A stretch of DNA of 36,061 nucleotides from Alphaproteobacteria bacterium GWC2_42_16 (GTDB taxonomy: Bacteria > Pseudomonadota > Alphaproteobacteria > UBA9655), in contig MEMA01000055.1 in NCBI GenBank assembly GCA_001767835.1, positions 24,443 to 60,503 of the forward strand, in the 5' to 3' direction. The notes beneath the pieces were generated by a model. That model was not told the origin of the DNA, searched no databases, and saw only the letters and a list, made by a program, of their open reading frames with translations. The position numbers were made by a program, and so were the translations under genes. Shown piece after piece: positions 15,289-24,400 of the stretch. The first letter of the stretch is position 1; every line of letters starts with the position of its first letter.

Positions 15289-17091
15289 TTAATCATCACC
15301 CATTTTCAAAGCAGCCAGAAAAGCAGATTGAGGAATTTCAACGTTCCCCACCTGGCGCATACGTTTTTTCCCCGCCTTTTGCTTTTCTAAAAGCTTTCTT
15401 TTTCGTGTCACATCACCCCCGTAACACTTGGCAGTGACATCCTTACGAAGGGCAGAGATGGTCTCGCGGGCAATCACTTTACCTCCTATGGCGGCTTGGA
15501 TGGCTATTTTAAAAAGTTGTCGGGGAATAAGATCCTTGAGGCGCTCACACAAAGCCCGTCCACGCGCTTCTGCATGACTGCGATGCACAATGGTGGAGAG
15601 GGCATCCACGGGCTCGCCATTGACAAGAATGGATAATTTGACCAGATTGCCTTCTTCATAGCCATCTATTTGATAATCAAAGCTAGCATAACCGCGGCTC
15701 ACGGACTTTAAGCGATCATAAAAATCAAAGACAACCTCATTGAGTGGAAGACGATAAACCACCATGGCTCGGTTTCCCACATAGGTGAGGTCTAATTGAA
15801 CACCACGCCGTTCCGTGCACAAGGTAAGAACAGAACCCAAATACTCATCGGGTACAAGGATGGTAGCCTTAATCCAGGGCTCTTCCATTTTAGCGATTTT
15901 GACCACATCAGGCATATCAGCAGGATTGTGTAGCTCAAGGGCTTGGCCACTGGTCATTTGCAACTTATAAACAACACTAGGAGCCGTTGTGACCAAATCA
16001 AGATTAAATTCACGCTCCAAGCGTTCTTGAACAATTTCAAGATGAAGCAAGCCTAAAAAGCCGCAGCGAAAGCCAAAGCCCAAAGCTGCAGAACTTTCAG
16101 GTTCAAACATAAAGCTCGCATCATTCAAGCGAAGTTTTGCAAGACTTTCTCTTAAGTGCTCAAATTCGGCGGAATCTGCCGGAAATAAACCACAAAAAAC
16201 AACAGGTACGCTGGGCTTAAAACCTGGGAGAGGGGCTTTTGCAGGACGTTTTTCTTCTGTAAGGGTATCCCCCACATTACAATCGCTGACGGCCTTAATG
16301 CCGGCGGTAAAAAAGCCAATTTCACCAGGAACAAGCGCGGAGAGGGTTTCTCGCTTTGGGGTAAAAACACCAACTTGGTCAACAGGATACGCAGACCCTG
16401 TGGACATCATCTTGATCTTTAATCCTGGCTTTAAAACGCCGTCAACGATCCGTACAAGGATGACAACACCTAAGTAGGGGTCATACCAACTGTCCACCAA
16501 AAGGGCCTTCAGGGGCGCATCCCTGTCGCCTTGAGGAGGGGGCAGCCTGTGAACAAGGGCTTCCAAGACATCCGGAACGCCTACCCCTGTTTTTGCCGAC
16601 ACAAGAAGCGCCTGACTAGCATCGAGCCCAATAACATCCTCGATTTGTGTTTTTACCCTTTCAGGATCGGCAGCAGGAAGGTCAATTTTATTGAGAACAG
16701 GAATGATTTCATGATTGTTCTCAATGGCTTGGTAGACGTTGGCTAATGTTTGAGCTTCCACGCCTTGGCTTGCGTCCACCACCAAAAGCGATCCTTCACA
16801 CGCCGCAAGGGAACGACTGACCTCATAGGCAAAGTCCACATGACCAGGCGTATCCATAAGGTTCAGTTGATAGGTTTCTCCGTTCTTAGCTTTATAGGTC
16901 AGGCGCACGGTTTGTGCTTTAATAGTAATGCCGCGCTCCCTTTCGAGGTCCATGCTATCCAGGACTTGTTCTTTGAGCTCTCGCTCAGAAAGACCTCCAC
17001 AGAGCTGGATGAGTCGGTCGGCAAGGGTAGACTTTCCATGGTCAATATGAGCAATGATGGAGAAGTTGCGAATATGACTTAAATCCGTCAT
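15289..17091 (-). CDS. lepA: Elongation factor 4 (LepA), ribosome back-translocase GTPase
   Basis: Translational GTPase that acts on stalled or mistranslocated ribosomes. The 600-aa length matches LepA exactly. G1 is AHIDHGKST (14-22), G2 lies in [10 protein letters not shown] (51-60), G3 is DTPGHVDF (80-87) and G4 is NKID (134-137). Domains II, III and V follow. The LepA-specific C-terminal domain includes [16 protein letters not shown], and the segment [20 protein letters not shown] is characteristic. Its ATG overlaps the pheT stop codon as ATGA, so translation is coupled. In many alphaproteobacteria lepA is a separate unit; the link to pheT here is a local arrangement. Confidence 0.98.
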   Translation of the reverse strand: MTDLSHIRNFSIIAHIDHGKSTLADRLIQLCGGLSERELKEQVLDSMDLERERGITIKAQTVRLTYKAKNGETYQLNLMDTPGHVDFAYEVSRSLAACEGSLLVVDASQGVEAQTLANVYQAIENNHEIIPVLNKIDLPAADPERVKTQIEDVIGLDASQALLVSAKTGVGVPDVLEALVHRLPPPQGDRDAPLKALLVDSWYDPYLGVVILVRIVDGVLKPGLKIKMMSTGSAYPVDQVGVFTPKRETLSALVPGEIGFFTAGIKAVSDCNVGDTLTEEKRPAKAPLPGFKPSVPVVFCGLFPADSAEFEHLRESLAKLRLNDASFMFEPESSAALGFGFRCGFLGLLHLEIVQERLEREFNLDLVTTAPSVVYKLQMTSGQALELHNPADMPDVVKIAKMEEPWIKATILVPDEYLGSVLTLCTERRGVQLDLTYVGNRAMVVYRLPLNEVVFDFYDRLKSVSRGYASFDYQIDGYEEGNLVKLSILVNGEPVDALSTIVHRSHAEARGRALCERLKDLIPRQLFKIAIQAAIGGKVIARETISALRKDVTAKCYGGDVTRKRKLLEKQKAGKKRMRQVGNVEIPQSAFLAALKMGDD

Positions 17092-19445
17092 TGACGCAAA
17101 ACTCCGCCCACCTCTTTTGCAACGGACGAGATGATTTTATCTGAAATCGCTTGGATTTCCTTTTCGGTTAAAGTGCGGTCTTTGGATTGGAAACGCACGC
17201 GGAGAGCTATTGATTTTTTCTCATGCTCCATCTCAAACACGTCAAAAATTGTAAGAGAATAGAGAAGAGAAGTATCAGCTTTGAATACAGCCTTGATAAG
17301 GCTTTCTGCCGAAACGGATGCCCCCACAACAAAGGCAAAATCACGATCTACAGGTTGATAAGGAGAAAGCTCAAGCTTTGGCTTTGCTGTTGTTTTTTTC
17401 TTGAGAAAAGGAAGTCGATCAATAAAAATTTCAAAGGCAACAACGGGACCCTTAAGGTCAAACGCTTTAAGGACGCGGGGGTGCAATTCTCCAAAGTAAC
17501 CCATAACTTGTGGCCCGAACTTGAGGGTTGCAGAACGTCCTGGATGGTACCAATTGGGGCCTTTTGGATCGACTTGAGGGCAAAGATGAATAAGGTCAAA
17601 AAGAGCAAAAGCATCTGCCTTCGCGTCATAGATGTCCACAGGACGCTTCATTTCACACCAACTCTTTTCAAAGAATCCCGCACGTAGGCCCGCAGCAACA
17701 AGGTCTTGGCCGTCAGGCGTTGTATTGAAATACTGGGGACCAACTTCAAAAAGGGTTATGGTCTCGTGAGCTCTATTTTGGTTTTGGAGCGCTGCCTTGA
17801 GTAAATTGGGTAAAAGGCTGGGGCGCATGCCATTAAGCTCTTGGCTAATGGGATTATTCAAAAGAAGGGTTTCGGGAATTCCTCCAAAAAGAGAGGCCTC
17901 CCTCTCCGACATAAAGGACCAGGTAATTGTTTCTATGAGCCCTTGACCCGCAAGACAATCTCTAATGGCAAAGCGCCTTTCTTGACGAGAATCTAAAGGC
18001 TTTTTCTCAGGTCTTTCTCCATAAGGAACGGATGGAATTTTATTATAGCCCACCATACGTAAGACTTCTTCTATAAGGTCAGCTTCTTGGGCAATATCCG
18101 ATCGCCAAGAGGGGGGGATAAGGCCATATCCGTTATCCGCTTCAAGGAGTTTAAAGCCTAGGGCTGTAAAGATTTTTTCAACCTCCAAGGAGTCAACATA
18201 AAGCCCTCCGAGACTTTCTAAATGTGGGGAGAGGAAGGGGACCTCAATCTCTTCAAAGGGGGGCGTTCCTTCTTCGACGATCTTGCTAGCCGTGCCACCA
18301 CAGAGGTCAAGGATCATTTTTGTGGCGGCTTCAAGGCCGGGGAGAGTTGAGAGGGGGTCAACCCAACGTTCAAAACGATGACGAGAATCGCTGAAGATGT
18401 TGAGAACTCTCCCTGTAATTGATGTGCGAATTGGATCGAAAAAGGCAGCCTCTAAAAAAACATTTTTTGTGGTGTCATCGCAGGCCGTGCTTTCCCCTCC
18501 CATTATACCAGCGAGGGAAATAATGCCCGAGTCATCGGTAATGACTGTCATGTCCTCAGAAAGCGTATAGGTTTTTCCATCAAGGGCTTTAAAGGTCTCT
18601 CCCTCCTTTGAAGTGCGAACCATTAGCTTTCCCTTGATTTTATCCGCATCGAACACATGAAGAGGTCGACACCTGTCGTAAATAAAGAAATTTGTGATAT
18701 CCACGAGGGCTGAAATGGGCCGGAGGCCAATGGAACGAAGCTTCTCTTGAAGCCATTTGGGGCTCGGCCCATTTTTAACACCTTGAATCACACGTCCGGT
18801 AAAGTGAGGACAGGCCTCAAGGTCAACGGAGAGGGGGAGGGGGCATGGAAAAGTTCCCGGGACTTTTTCTGTTTTTAAAGGTTTGAGCTTTCCAATTCCT
18901 GATGCGGCAAGATCACGGGCGACCCCATGAATGCCCAAACAATCTCCACGATTGGGGGTTACTTCAATTTCAATTAAGGGATCATCAAGGCCAAGCCATT
19001 GAGCATAGGATTGGCCAACGGGAGCCTTAGAATCGACTTCAATGATACCTTCAGACGTTTCTTCTAAAAGAAGCTCTTCGCCTGAGCACATCATGCCATA
19101 GCTTTCCACATCACGGACTTTGCCTACCTTTAAAACTTGTTGTGTTGAGGGAATGATTTGCCCGGGGCGTGCAAGAACGGCCTTCAAGCCCTTGCGAGCA
19201 TTCTTAGCCCCACAAACGACTTGAATGAGTTCTTCACCCGTTTGAACTTGACAGACTTGTAAGCGATCGGCATTGGGGTGCTTTTTGGCCTCAATAATTT
19301 CACAGATGGTAAAGGGAGTAAGCACTTCCCCTAGGTTTTTAATTTTATCAACAAGAAGGCCAATGTTTGTGAGCTTTTCTGAAATCTCATCAAGGGTTGC
19401 GCTGGTCTCGAGGTGTTCCTTAAGCCATGAGAGGGTAAATCGCAT
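17088..19445 (-). CDS. pheT: Phenylalanyl-tRNA synthetase beta subunit
   Basis: Beta chain of the (alpha beta)2 enzyme that charges tRNA-Phe. 785 aa from the chosen ATG at 19445 ([20 protein letters not shown]), the normal family start; the longer reading from 19478 would overlap pheS. Domains in order: N-terminal tRNA-binding OB fold (about 40-155, with [11 protein letters not shown]), B3/B4 editing domain (about 210-385, [22 protein letters not shown]), B5 domain (about 395-470), catalytic-like core (about 480-680), and the C-terminal ferredoxin-fold anticodon-binding domain ([14 protein letters not shown]... to the end). pheS ends 4 bases upstream, and GGGAG just before the pheS stop serves as ribosome-binding site. 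The stop overlaps lepA. Confidence 0.98.
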   Translation of the reverse strand: MRFTLSWLKEHLETSATLDEISEKLTNIGLLVDKIKNLGEVLTPFTICEIIEAKKHPNADRLQVCQVQTGEELIQVVCGAKNARKGLKAVLARPGQIIPSTQQVLKVGKVRDVESYGMMCSGEELLLEETSEGIIEVDSKAPVGQSYAQWLGLDDPLIEIEVTPNRGDCLGIHGVARDLAASGIGKLKPLKTEKVPGTFPCPLPLSVDLEACPHFTGRVIQGVKNGPSPKWLQEKLRSIGLRPISALVDITNFFIYDRCRPLHVFDADKIKGKLMVRTSKEGETFKALDGKTYTLSEDMTVITDDSGIISLAGIMGGESTACDDTTKNVFLEAAFFDPIRTSITGRVLNIFSDSRHRFERWVDPLSTLPGLEAATKMILDLCGGTASKIVEEGTPPFEEIEVPFLSPHLESLGGLYVDSLEVEKIFTALGFKLLEADNGYGLIPPSWRSDIAQEADLIEEVLRMVGYNKIPSVPYGERPEKKPLDSRQERRFAIRDCLAGQGLIETITWSFMSEREASLFGGIPETLLLNNPISQELNGMRPSLLPNLLKAALQNQNRAHETITLFEVGPQYFNTTPDGQDLVAAGLRAGFFEKSWCEMKRPVDIYDAKADAFALFDLIHLCPQVDPKGPNWYHPGRSATLKFGPQVMGYFGELHPRVLKAFDLKGPVVAFEIFIDRLPFLKKKTTAKPKLELSPYQPVDRDFAFVVGASVSAESLIKAVFKADTSLLYSLTIFDVFEMEHEKKSIALRVRFQSKDRTLTEKEIQAISDKIISSVAKEVGGVLRQ

Positions 19446-19449
19446 TGCT

Positions 19450-20469
19450 CTACTCCCGTGCCTCTGGGGCAAAACCATAGTGGTTGAGCCATCTTAAGTC
19501 TGAGTCAAAAAAGAGGCGTAAATCCTCGATGCCATATTTGAGCATGGCAATTCGGTCAAGGCCCATGCCAAAGGCAAAACCTTGGTATGTAGTGGGGTCT
19601 ATATCGCAATTACGAAGCACATTGGGGTGCACCATCCCGCATCCTAAAATCTCAAGCCAGCTCTCTCCTTTCCATGAAATATCCACCTCAGCTGAGGGTT
19701 CGGTGAAGGGAAAATACCCAGGACGAAATCTTAACTTAAGGGAAGGGTTCTCAAAGAAAAGTCGACAAAACTCTTCCAAGCATCCTTTTAGATGGCCCAT
19801 GTGGGTGTGTTTATCAACTACAAGACCCTCGATTTGGTGAAACATGGGCGCGTGGGTGGCATCGTAATCAGAGCGATAGGCGCGGCCTGGGGCAATGATC
19901 CTTATAGGCGGAGGGTTTTTTTGCATGGTGCGAATTTGCACAGGGGACGTATGTGTGCGCAATACAAGGGGCTGACCGTTGCTAGAAGGTAGATAAAATG
20001 TGTCTTGTTCTTGGCGCGCTGGATGTTCTCGGGGTATATTTAATGCCGTAAAGTTATAGAAATCTTCTTCAATATCGGGCCCTTCTGCGACCACAAAGCC
20101 CATTTGACCAAAGATGTGGATGGCTTGATCGAGAACATGGCTTAAGGGATGAATCTTGCCCCGTGGCCGCGCGTGTGGCGGGAGGGTGACATCCAAAGAT
20201 TCTGAGGCTAATTGGTCTTTTAAGCATCCTTCTTCGAGTATTTCTTTGCGCGCCTCAAGCGCGGTTGTTAGCACGTCTTTTAGGGCATTAAGCTCGGCTC
20301 CCCATGTGCGCCGCTCTTCAGGGGTTTTTTGCCCGAGTTCCTTCATGAGAAGGGTGAGTTCTCCCTTTTTTCCAAATGCCCTTACGCGCAAGTCCTCAAG
20401 CCCTTGAAGGGTGTCCACCTCCTCTAATTCCTTCAAAAAAGTACGCTTTATCTGTTCCACGCGATTCAT
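19450..20469 (-). CDS. pheS: Phenylalanyl-tRNA synthetase alpha subunit
   Basis: Catalytic chain of PheRS. 339 aa, normal length. The N-terminal coiled-coil (about residues 5-90) binds tRNA-Phe. The class II core starts near residue 105, with [19 protein letters not shown]. The substrate region [12 protein letters not shown] (149-160) is followed by motif 2 ([21 protein letters not shown], from 195) and motif 3 [10 protein letters not shown] near the end. It heads the minus-strand operon pheS-pheT-lepA-hemB. No Phe attenuator leader peptide is obvious upstream; instead the spacer holds dispersed repeats. Confidence 0.98.
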   Translation of the reverse strand: MNRVEQIKRTFLKELEEVDTLQGLEDLRVRAFGKKGELTLLMKELGQKTPEERRTWGAELNALKDVLTTALEARKEILEEGCLKDQLASESLDVTLPPHARPRGKIHPLSHVLDQAIHIFGQMGFVVAEGPDIEEDFYNFTALNIPREHPARQEQDTFYLPSSNGQPLVLRTHTSPVQIRTMQKNPPPIRIIAPGRAYRSDYDATHAPMFHQIEGLVVDKHTHMGHLKGCLEEFCRLFFENPSLKLRFRPGYFPFTEPSAEVDISWKGESWLEILGCGMVHPNVLRNCDIDPTTYQGFAFGMGLDRIAMLKYGIEDLRLFFDSDLRWLNHYGFAPEARE

Positions 20470-20828
20470 GGAAAATCCTTGGGTTTCAAAAATATGATTT
20501 TCTTATAGCATAACTGCTGCCTCAAAGGCCAAAAGAAAACGTATACTCCCTTCCGTCATTACAACCACGAGCGTAGCGAGTGGGAAGCAATCCAAGTCTA
20601 TATAAATAATGGTTTTTTGGATCGCCACGCCCCCTACGGGGGCTCGCGATGACGATCGTAGGCAGGTGCACAGTATATAACCTCTTCCGTCAATTGCGAC
20701 CACGAGTGTAGCGAGTGGGAAGCAATCCAAGGCTTTACAATTTTCTTGATGTAATTAATTAAAAATTGCGAAGAGCGAGGCAAGCAGATACACTATGATG
20801 TGTTAATATAAACTAAAGGGAGTATCAT
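20470..20828. other. Intergenic spacer of 359 bases, mostly dispersed repeats
   Basis: Contains the pheS promoter region (minus strand; AT-rich just upstream of 20469), the repeat block 20555-20729, and the AT-rich leader of the Cys-rich gene at 20829. The ORF reading through the repeats is not a gene. Confidence 0.7.
20555..20729 (+). repeat. Dispersed intergenic repeat, copy A (gtcattgcga...gcaatcca type)
   Basis: The block has three parts. A left arm (gtcattacaaccacgag...gggaagcaatcca, 20555-20594) faces an opposite arm (tggatcgccacgcccc...gcgatgac, 20618-20652), and a second left arm copy follows at 20689-20729. The 20618-20729 part is nearly identical to 35613-35721. Arms of this gtcattgcga/gcaatcca type are familiar intergenic elements of rickettsial and holosporal genomes. 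Confidence 0.85.
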
Positions 20829-21056
20829 ATGAAAAAACTTGTATTTTGCTTATTTGTTGGATCGTTAATTTTGGTGCCACGCCTTCTTATAGCGGACGCT
20901 TGTGAGGATTGTCTAAACAAATGTAATAACAATAGCTATTGTAATGCTACAGACAACAAGTCTAAACGAGAGTGTAACAGGTGTAAAAATGCGTGTTGCC
21001 CTCCGGGGCCGTGCTTATGCCCTCCTGGTGAGAAGGAAAGCCTGCAACAAGAGTAA
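20829..21056 (+). CDS. Small secreted cysteine-rich protein
   Basis: A 75-aa protein without a family I recognise. Signal peptide MKKLVFCLFVGSLILVPRLL, then about 50 mature residues with ten cysteines arranged as CEDC, KC, YC, EC, RC, ACC and a Pro-rich CPPGPCLCPP end. That density suggests a disulfide-stapled secreted peptide or a metal-binding protein. AAAGGGAG sits 8 bases before the ATG. A palindromic repeat with a trailing T-run follows about 40 bases after the stop and may serve as terminator. It is upstream of ctrA but separated by more than 200 bases. Confidence 0.72.
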   Translation: MKKLVFCLFVGSLILVPRLLIADACEDCLNKCNNNSYCNATDNKSKRECNRCKNACCPPGPCLCPPGEKESLQQE

Positions 21057-21091
21057 TCAGCTGAGTCAATTTGCCCTCAAGTAATATTAAG

Positions 21092-21130
21092 GCTGGATCC
21101 CGCGATCAAGTCGCGGGACGTCAATTTTTT
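21092..21130 (+). terminator. Palindromic repeat copy 2, doubling as probable terminator
   Basis: tcccgcga-tcaag-tcgcggga (21098-21118) followed by cgtcaattttttt. Homologous, in reverse orientation, to the repeat at 14106-14135. Its position after the Cys-rich gene and its T-run make it a plausible intrinsic terminator for that gene. Confidence 0.6.
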
Positions 21131-21167
21131 TAAGTTTCCTAAAATTTTTCGAAAATTCAATCTTTTT

Positions 21168-21182
21168 TTAACGGAAAATTAA
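21168..21182 (+). promoter_or_regulatory. Candidate CtrA box upstream of ctrA (autoregulation)
   Basis: Perfect TTAA-N7-TTAAC (spacer cggaaaa), 86 bases before the ctrA start codon. CtrA autoregulates through such boxes in Caulobacter, so the location supports function. Confidence 0.6.
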
Positions 21183-21268
21183 CGAGATGCTTGCTAAATT
21201 TTAAGAATTAAAGCTTAATAAAAAAAGAATTTTATAAGAATTTGAACAACTTAAGGGGGAGATAATCC

Positions 21269-21991
21269 ATGAGAATACTACTGGTCGAAGACGATTCATC
21301 AACAGCAAAGACCGTGGAATTAACCTTAAGAGCGGAAGGATTTGTTGTCGATACGACAGATCTTGGGGAGGATGGTTTAGAGATTGGAAAACTTTATGAT
21401 TATGACTTAATTATTCTTGACCTTATGCTTCCAGATATGGATGGCTATGAGGTTTTAAGACGCTTCAGAGCCGCCAACATTGCAACGCCTATTCTTATCC
21501 TTTCTGGGCTGAGCGAAATTTCCGATAAGGTAAAAGGCCTTGGCTTTGGAGCGGATGATTATCTCACAAAACCTTTCAATAAGAATGAGCTTAGCGCACG
21601 CGTTCAAGCGATCATTCGTCGCTCAAAGGGGCATGCGGAATCTATTATTCGAACTGGTCGGTTAATGGTGAATTTACAAGCTCGCACTGTTGAAATTGAT
21701 GGGCGGCCCATTCGATTGACGGGCAAAGAATATGCTATTCTTGAGCTTTTGTCTTTACGGAAGGGAGCAACCCTCACTAAAGAAATGTTTCTCAACCATC
21801 TTTATGGCGGCATTGATGAACCAGAGCTAAAAATTATTGATGTCTTTGTGTGTAAGCTTCGGAAGAAGCTTTGTGATGCACTTGGTGGAGATAATTATAT
21901 CGAAACAGTGTGGGGTCGTGGGTATGTTTTAAGAGATTCAAGTGAGTCACAAATCCACCCTGCTCCTTCTTTAGAAAAAGTGGGGACTTGA
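21269..21991 (+). CDS. ctrA: Cell cycle response regulator CtrA
   Basis: OmpR-type master regulator of the alphaproteobacterial cell cycle. 240 aa. The receiver domain (1-118) has acidic-pocket residues Glu7, Asp8 and Asp9 and phospho-acceptor Asp51 ([16 protein letters not shown]), with Lys at KPF. The DNA-binding domain is very close to Caulobacter CtrA as I remember it: [47 protein letters not shown] and [12 protein letters not shown]. The C-terminus ends EKVGT, not the two alanines that target Caulobacter CtrA to ClpXP, so turnover may differ. GGGGGAG precedes the ATG. It is monocistronic, with a CtrA-type box upstream, and is convergent with the lipoprotein gene. Confidence 0.97.
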   Translation: MRILLVEDDSSTAKTVELTLRAEGFVVDTTDLGEDGLEIGKLYDYDLIILDLMLPDMDGYEVLRRFRAANIATPILILSGLSEISDKVKGLGFGADDYLTKPFNKNELSARVQAIIRRSKGHAESIIRTGRLMVNLQARTVEIDGRPIRLTGKEYAILELLSLRKGATLTKEMFLNHLYGGIDEPELKIIDVFVCKLRKKLCDALGGDNYIETVWGRGYVLRDSSESQIHPAPSLEKVGT

Positions 21992-22006
21992 GTCGACATA
22001 TACGTG

Positions 22007-22031
22007 ACGCTCCGCAGATCTGCCGCGGGGT
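22007..22031. repeat. Degenerate palindromic repeat, copy 3
   Basis: gacgctccgcagatctgccgcggggtc resembles the acgtcccgcg...cgcgggatcc repeat seen at 14106 and 21092, with several substitutions. It fills the gap between convergent ctrA and the lipoprotein gene. Confidence 0.45.
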
Positions 22032-22604
22032 CTAAGAAATATAGGCCCCGAGATAGCTCCTGACATTGCGATCGAGCTCATCATCCAAATTATTCATGAT
22101 TTTTTCCATCATGTTAATCCAGACCTTGCGGCGTTGGCCCAGTGTAAGGTTTTCAGGAACGCTTCGAGAGCCTTGGGCGCGGGCATAGGCAAATCCTTTA
22201 GCATTGCCAAAATCATCAAAAATTTCAATTTTGACAGACATTTTAGCTTCGTACTCTTCCGATTGCTCAACCGTAAACATGCGTCGAAAACCGCCGGTTT
22301 TCTTAAGAGGCTTTTCGATGACAGAAGCGTCTTCAATTGTGACAACCACATGACCTGATTTTCCAACGGGCAAGAGCCGGTCTTGAACCCATTGTTGGAT
22401 CATAGCTGTAGGGGGTACAGGAAACTCATTTTCAACGTGAGGGGGCGTTGAGGAGCTTTGATATTGTTTGACAACTTCCACACGGCCCACATTCAAATGC
22501 AAAGGCTTGTTTTGCAAATAAGCAAGTCCAACAGGCTCTGGCAATTGGACAGAGGAACATGAAGAGAGCAAAAGAGAGAGGCAGATAAGAGGAAAAGTGC
22601 GCAT
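22032..22604 (-). CDS. Lipoprotein of unknown function
   Basis: 190 aa with a short type II signal sequence; lipobox LSSC with the lipidated Cys at residue 16 (MRTFPLICLSLLLSSC). The mature part holds a conserved-looking core (VGRVEVVKQY..., a proline-rich turn and WVQDRLLPVGKSGHVVVTIEDASV). The second half alternates beta strands and ends in an amphipathic helix (WINMMEKIMNNLDDELDRNV). It resembles conserved alphaproteobacterial outer-membrane lipoproteins of unknown role, but I cannot name the family. Ser17 after the lipidated Cys fits sorting to the outer membrane. It is convergent with ctrA. Confidence 0.82.
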   Translation of the reverse strand: MRTFPLICLSLLLSSCSSVQLPEPVGLAYLQNKPLHLNVGRVEVVKQYQSSSTPPHVENEFPVPPTAMIQQWVQDRLLPVGKSGHVVVTIEDASVIEKPLKKTGGFRRMFTVEQSEEYEAKMSVKIEIFDDFGNAKGFAYARAQGSRSVPENLTLGQRRKVWINMMEKIMNNLDDELDRNVRSYLGAYIS

Positions 22605-22763
22605 AAGACTGACTCCTTAATGGACCATCATAAGGTCCTTTCTTTGAAATATATACTGATGATTACTAAATTCGCACATAATTTTCAACGTCCTTCTTGA
22701 AGAGAAAACAAGGAGGACTGAAACATCAGTGTTTTGCAAGAATTCCGTTGAATAAAGTTTGCT

Positions 22764-22812
22764 TTCTTTAATAAATGTGGTATTATAAAAGATAATAAAG
22801 CAAGCGTCAAAT
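22764..22812 (+). repeat. Duplicated pilin leader, copy 1
   Basis: Shares 45 of 49 bases with 24341-24389, and both lie upstream of near-identical pilin genes. The block contains tattataaa, a likely -10 region. In copy 1 about 100 bases, including the CtrA-type box, lie between it and the pilin start; in copy 2 only about 12 bases do. Confidence 0.75.
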
Positions 22813-22829
22813 AAAAGGTGTGAATGGCG

Positions 22830-22844
22830 TTAACGAATTTTTAA
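22830..22844 (+). promoter_or_regulatory. Candidate CtrA box upstream of flp pilin gene 1
   Basis: Perfect TTAA-N7-TTAA (spacer cgaattt), 67 bases before the pilin ATG. On the minus strand it reads TTAA-N7-TTAAC. pilA is a classical CtrA target in Caulobacter. Confidence 0.55.
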
Positions 22845-22911
22845 ACATAACCATGGAATAATGGATTTTACATAATAAAAACAAGAACATTTTATTGATA
22901 TGGAGGAAAAC

Positions 22912-23070
22912 ATGACGATTTTAAAACAATTTTTGAGAGAGGACGATGGCGTGACGGCGCTTGAATACGGTATGATTGCCGCGCTTATTGCTGCCATTAT
23001 CGTTGCGTCTGTACAAACTTTGGGAACAAAAATTGATGCTGCATTTCAAAACGTTGCTACCAAGATCTAG
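22912..23070 (+). CDS. Flp-type (type IVb) pilin 1
   Basis: A 52-aa pilin precursor, the main subunit of Flp/Tad pili. The leader MTILKQFLREDDG ends in Gly, then VTALEYGMIAALIAAIIVAS follows; this is the Flp motif G-x-T-A-(x)-E-Y with the Glu5-like residue and adjacent Tyr. Prepilin peptidase (TadV/CpaA type) would cut after the Gly. The hydrophobic helix is followed by a short tail TLGTKIDAAFQNVATKI. A strong ggagg ribosome-binding site lies 5 bases before the ATG. No tad/cpa assembly genes are in the window, so they should be elsewhere. The gene is paralogous to those at 23185 and 24401. Confidence 0.92.
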   Translation: MTILKQFLREDDGVTALEYGMIAALIAAIIVASVQTLGTKIDAAFQNVATKI

Positions 23071-23184
23071 GAACAACATCAACTTGAAATGGCAAGGGAT
23101 TGATACGTGTAAAGAATTAATAAAAGAATTGTGAGGAAGATTCTATGAATTTTCCTTGCTTTTCTTAACTAAGGGAAGAACAAG

Positions 23185-23349
23185 ATGTTTAAATTTATTC
23201 TTGTGTCCTTGCTGAAGAAAGATGTTGGAGTGACGGCTTTGGAATATGTGCTTATAGCTACTTTAATTTCGGCACTCATTGTTGTTTCGGTTGAATTGTT
23301 GGGTATTAAGGTAGGCACTCTGTACCAGCTTGTCGCAACGGCGTTTTAA
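23185..23349 (+). CDS. Flp-type pilin 2 (divergent paralogue)
   Basis: A 54-aa pilin precursor: MFKFILVSLLKKDVG, then VTALEYVLIATLISALIVVS and the tail VELLGIKVGTLYQLVATAF. Cleavage should fall after the Gly before VTALEY. The leader region is more hydrophobic than in the other two, and the sequence has drifted further, so it may be a minor pilin. AAGGGAAG precedes the ATG. It follows pilin 1 by 114 bases and may be cotranscribed with it. Confidence 0.88.
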   Translation: MFKFILVSLLKKDVGVTALEYVLIATLISALIVVSVELLGIKVGTLYQLVATAF

Positions 23350-23417
23350 GTTGAATCAAGTGGTCCTAGGAGAATTTTGTTGTCGGTTGAAGAGGACAAG
23401 AAAAATAGGAATTAATT

Positions 23418-24317
23418 TTGAGTTATACAAAAATTCAATGGGGAACGGTCTTTTCTTTTTTTTTATTAGACTTTATTTGGATTTATTTTTCTTCATTGTT
23501 TTTTATATATGATAAAGAGCTGTCGCTTTATGTGGTTATTGGGTTGTTTGTTTTTTTCTTTCCCTATTTATTTTATAAGTTATTTCGTCCGGATCCACGG
23601 ATTGTCTCTCTTTTAGAATCACTTGTATTTATACTAATTTTTGTTCAATTAATGATAGTTTTCTCCTTTCTTGTGGCAACCCTAAATTATCCGCTGGTTG
23701 ATTCAAGTCTGGCTTTAACAGATTCCTACTTTAGGATAAATACTGCTGAAATAGTTTCTTGGTTTCGAGCTCATAAGAAATGGCTTAATTTTGTCACTTA
23801 TTTTTATAATAGTTTTTTATATCAATTTCCATTTGTTATTTTTTATTTTAGCTCTAGAGGAGATGTGGTTACACTTCAAAGATTCATTATGCAATTTATG
23901 ATGGCTTTATCCCTAACAATTATATTAAGTGGGGTTTTGCCAGCTCTAGGGGCATATGTCTGGTATGGATATACTCCAAGTATAGAACTAGGAAATGCTC
24001 TAGATCAGTTGGTTGAATTGCGTGAAGGTATTTTAAATATCTCTAAGCGTAATGGGATCGTTACATTTCCATCTTTTCATGCGATAATGGCTTTAATATT
24101 TATTTATACTTTTCGCAGTCAACGACTCTATATTTTTATTCCTATCCTGATATTAAACGTTTTGCTTATTGGGTCATGTCTTCCCATAGGAGAGCATTAC
24201 TTTGCTGATCTCTTAGGTGCAATTCCTGTATTCCTCTTAACGATTTGGATAGACAGCATTATTTATTCCTCCCTCGTTCAAAAGCCAATAATGTTTAAAT
24301 CTAAAACTGCGAGTTAA
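23418..24317 (+). CDS. PAP2-superfamily membrane phosphatase/phosphotransferase
   Basis: A 299-aa integral membrane protein with about six to eight hydrophobic helices. The PAP2 active site is visible: TFPSFHA (His221) and, about 40 residues on, GEHYFADLLGA (His260, Asp264), the second and third PAP2 signatures. The first signature (KX6RP) is not evident, which resembles the inositolphosphotransferase Aur1-like subgroup. Likely acts on a lipid phosphate at the membrane outer face. The only plausible start in place is TTG at 23418, with AGGA 7 bases upstream. The gene is AT-rich. It sits between pilin genes 2 and 3, on the same strand, an odd context that may reflect insertion into a pilin array. 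Confidence 0.78.
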   Translation: MSYTKIQWGTVFSFFLLDFIWIYFSSLFFIYDKELSLYVVIGLFVFFFPYLFYKLFRPDPRIVSLLESLVFILIFVQLMIVFSFLVATLNYPLVDSSLALTDSYFRINTAEIVSWFRAHKKWLNFVTYFYNSFLYQFPFVIFYFSSRGDVVTLQRFIMQFMMALSLTIILSGVLPALGAYVWYGYTPSIELGNALDQLVELREGILNISKRNGIVTFPSFHAIMALIFIYTFRSQRLYIFIPILILNVLLIGSCLPIGEHYFADLLGAIPVFLLTIWIDSIIYSSLVQKPIMFKSKTAS

Positions 24318-24340
24318 TTTAACTAATGTGTTGGTTTGTT

Positions 24341-24389
24341 TTCATTAATAAATGTGGTATTATAAAAAATAGCAAAGCAAGCGTCAAAT
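24341..24389 (+). repeat. Duplicated pilin leader, copy 2
   Basis: Partner of 22764-22812 (45 of 49 bases). Here the block runs almost directly into the ribosome-binding site of pilin 3 and lacks the CtrA-type box found at pilin 1. Confidence 0.75.
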
Positions 24390-24400
24390 TGGAGGGAAAC

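Larger units (their letters stand above)
22605..22911. other. Intergenic spacer of 307 bases upstream of the first pilin gene
   Basis: No gene seen. It holds a duplicated promoter-like block (22764-22812; 45 of 49 bases match 24341-24389), a CtrA-type box (22830-22844) and a good ribosome-binding site (ggagg, 22902-22906) for the pilin gene. Confidence 0.65.

Noticed and set aside
20503-20730. Minus-strand ORF of 75 codons
   Set aside because: It is made entirely of the dispersed repeat; the repeated peptide DCFPLATLVV is a translation of the repeat arm.
20755-20828. CtrA box upstream of the ten-cysteine protein
   Set aside because: The closest match is TTAA-N7-TAAA, one base off; not counted.
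24341-24389. CtrA box upstream of pilin 3
   Set aside because: Only single TTAA half-sites are present; none has a partner at the 7-base spacing.
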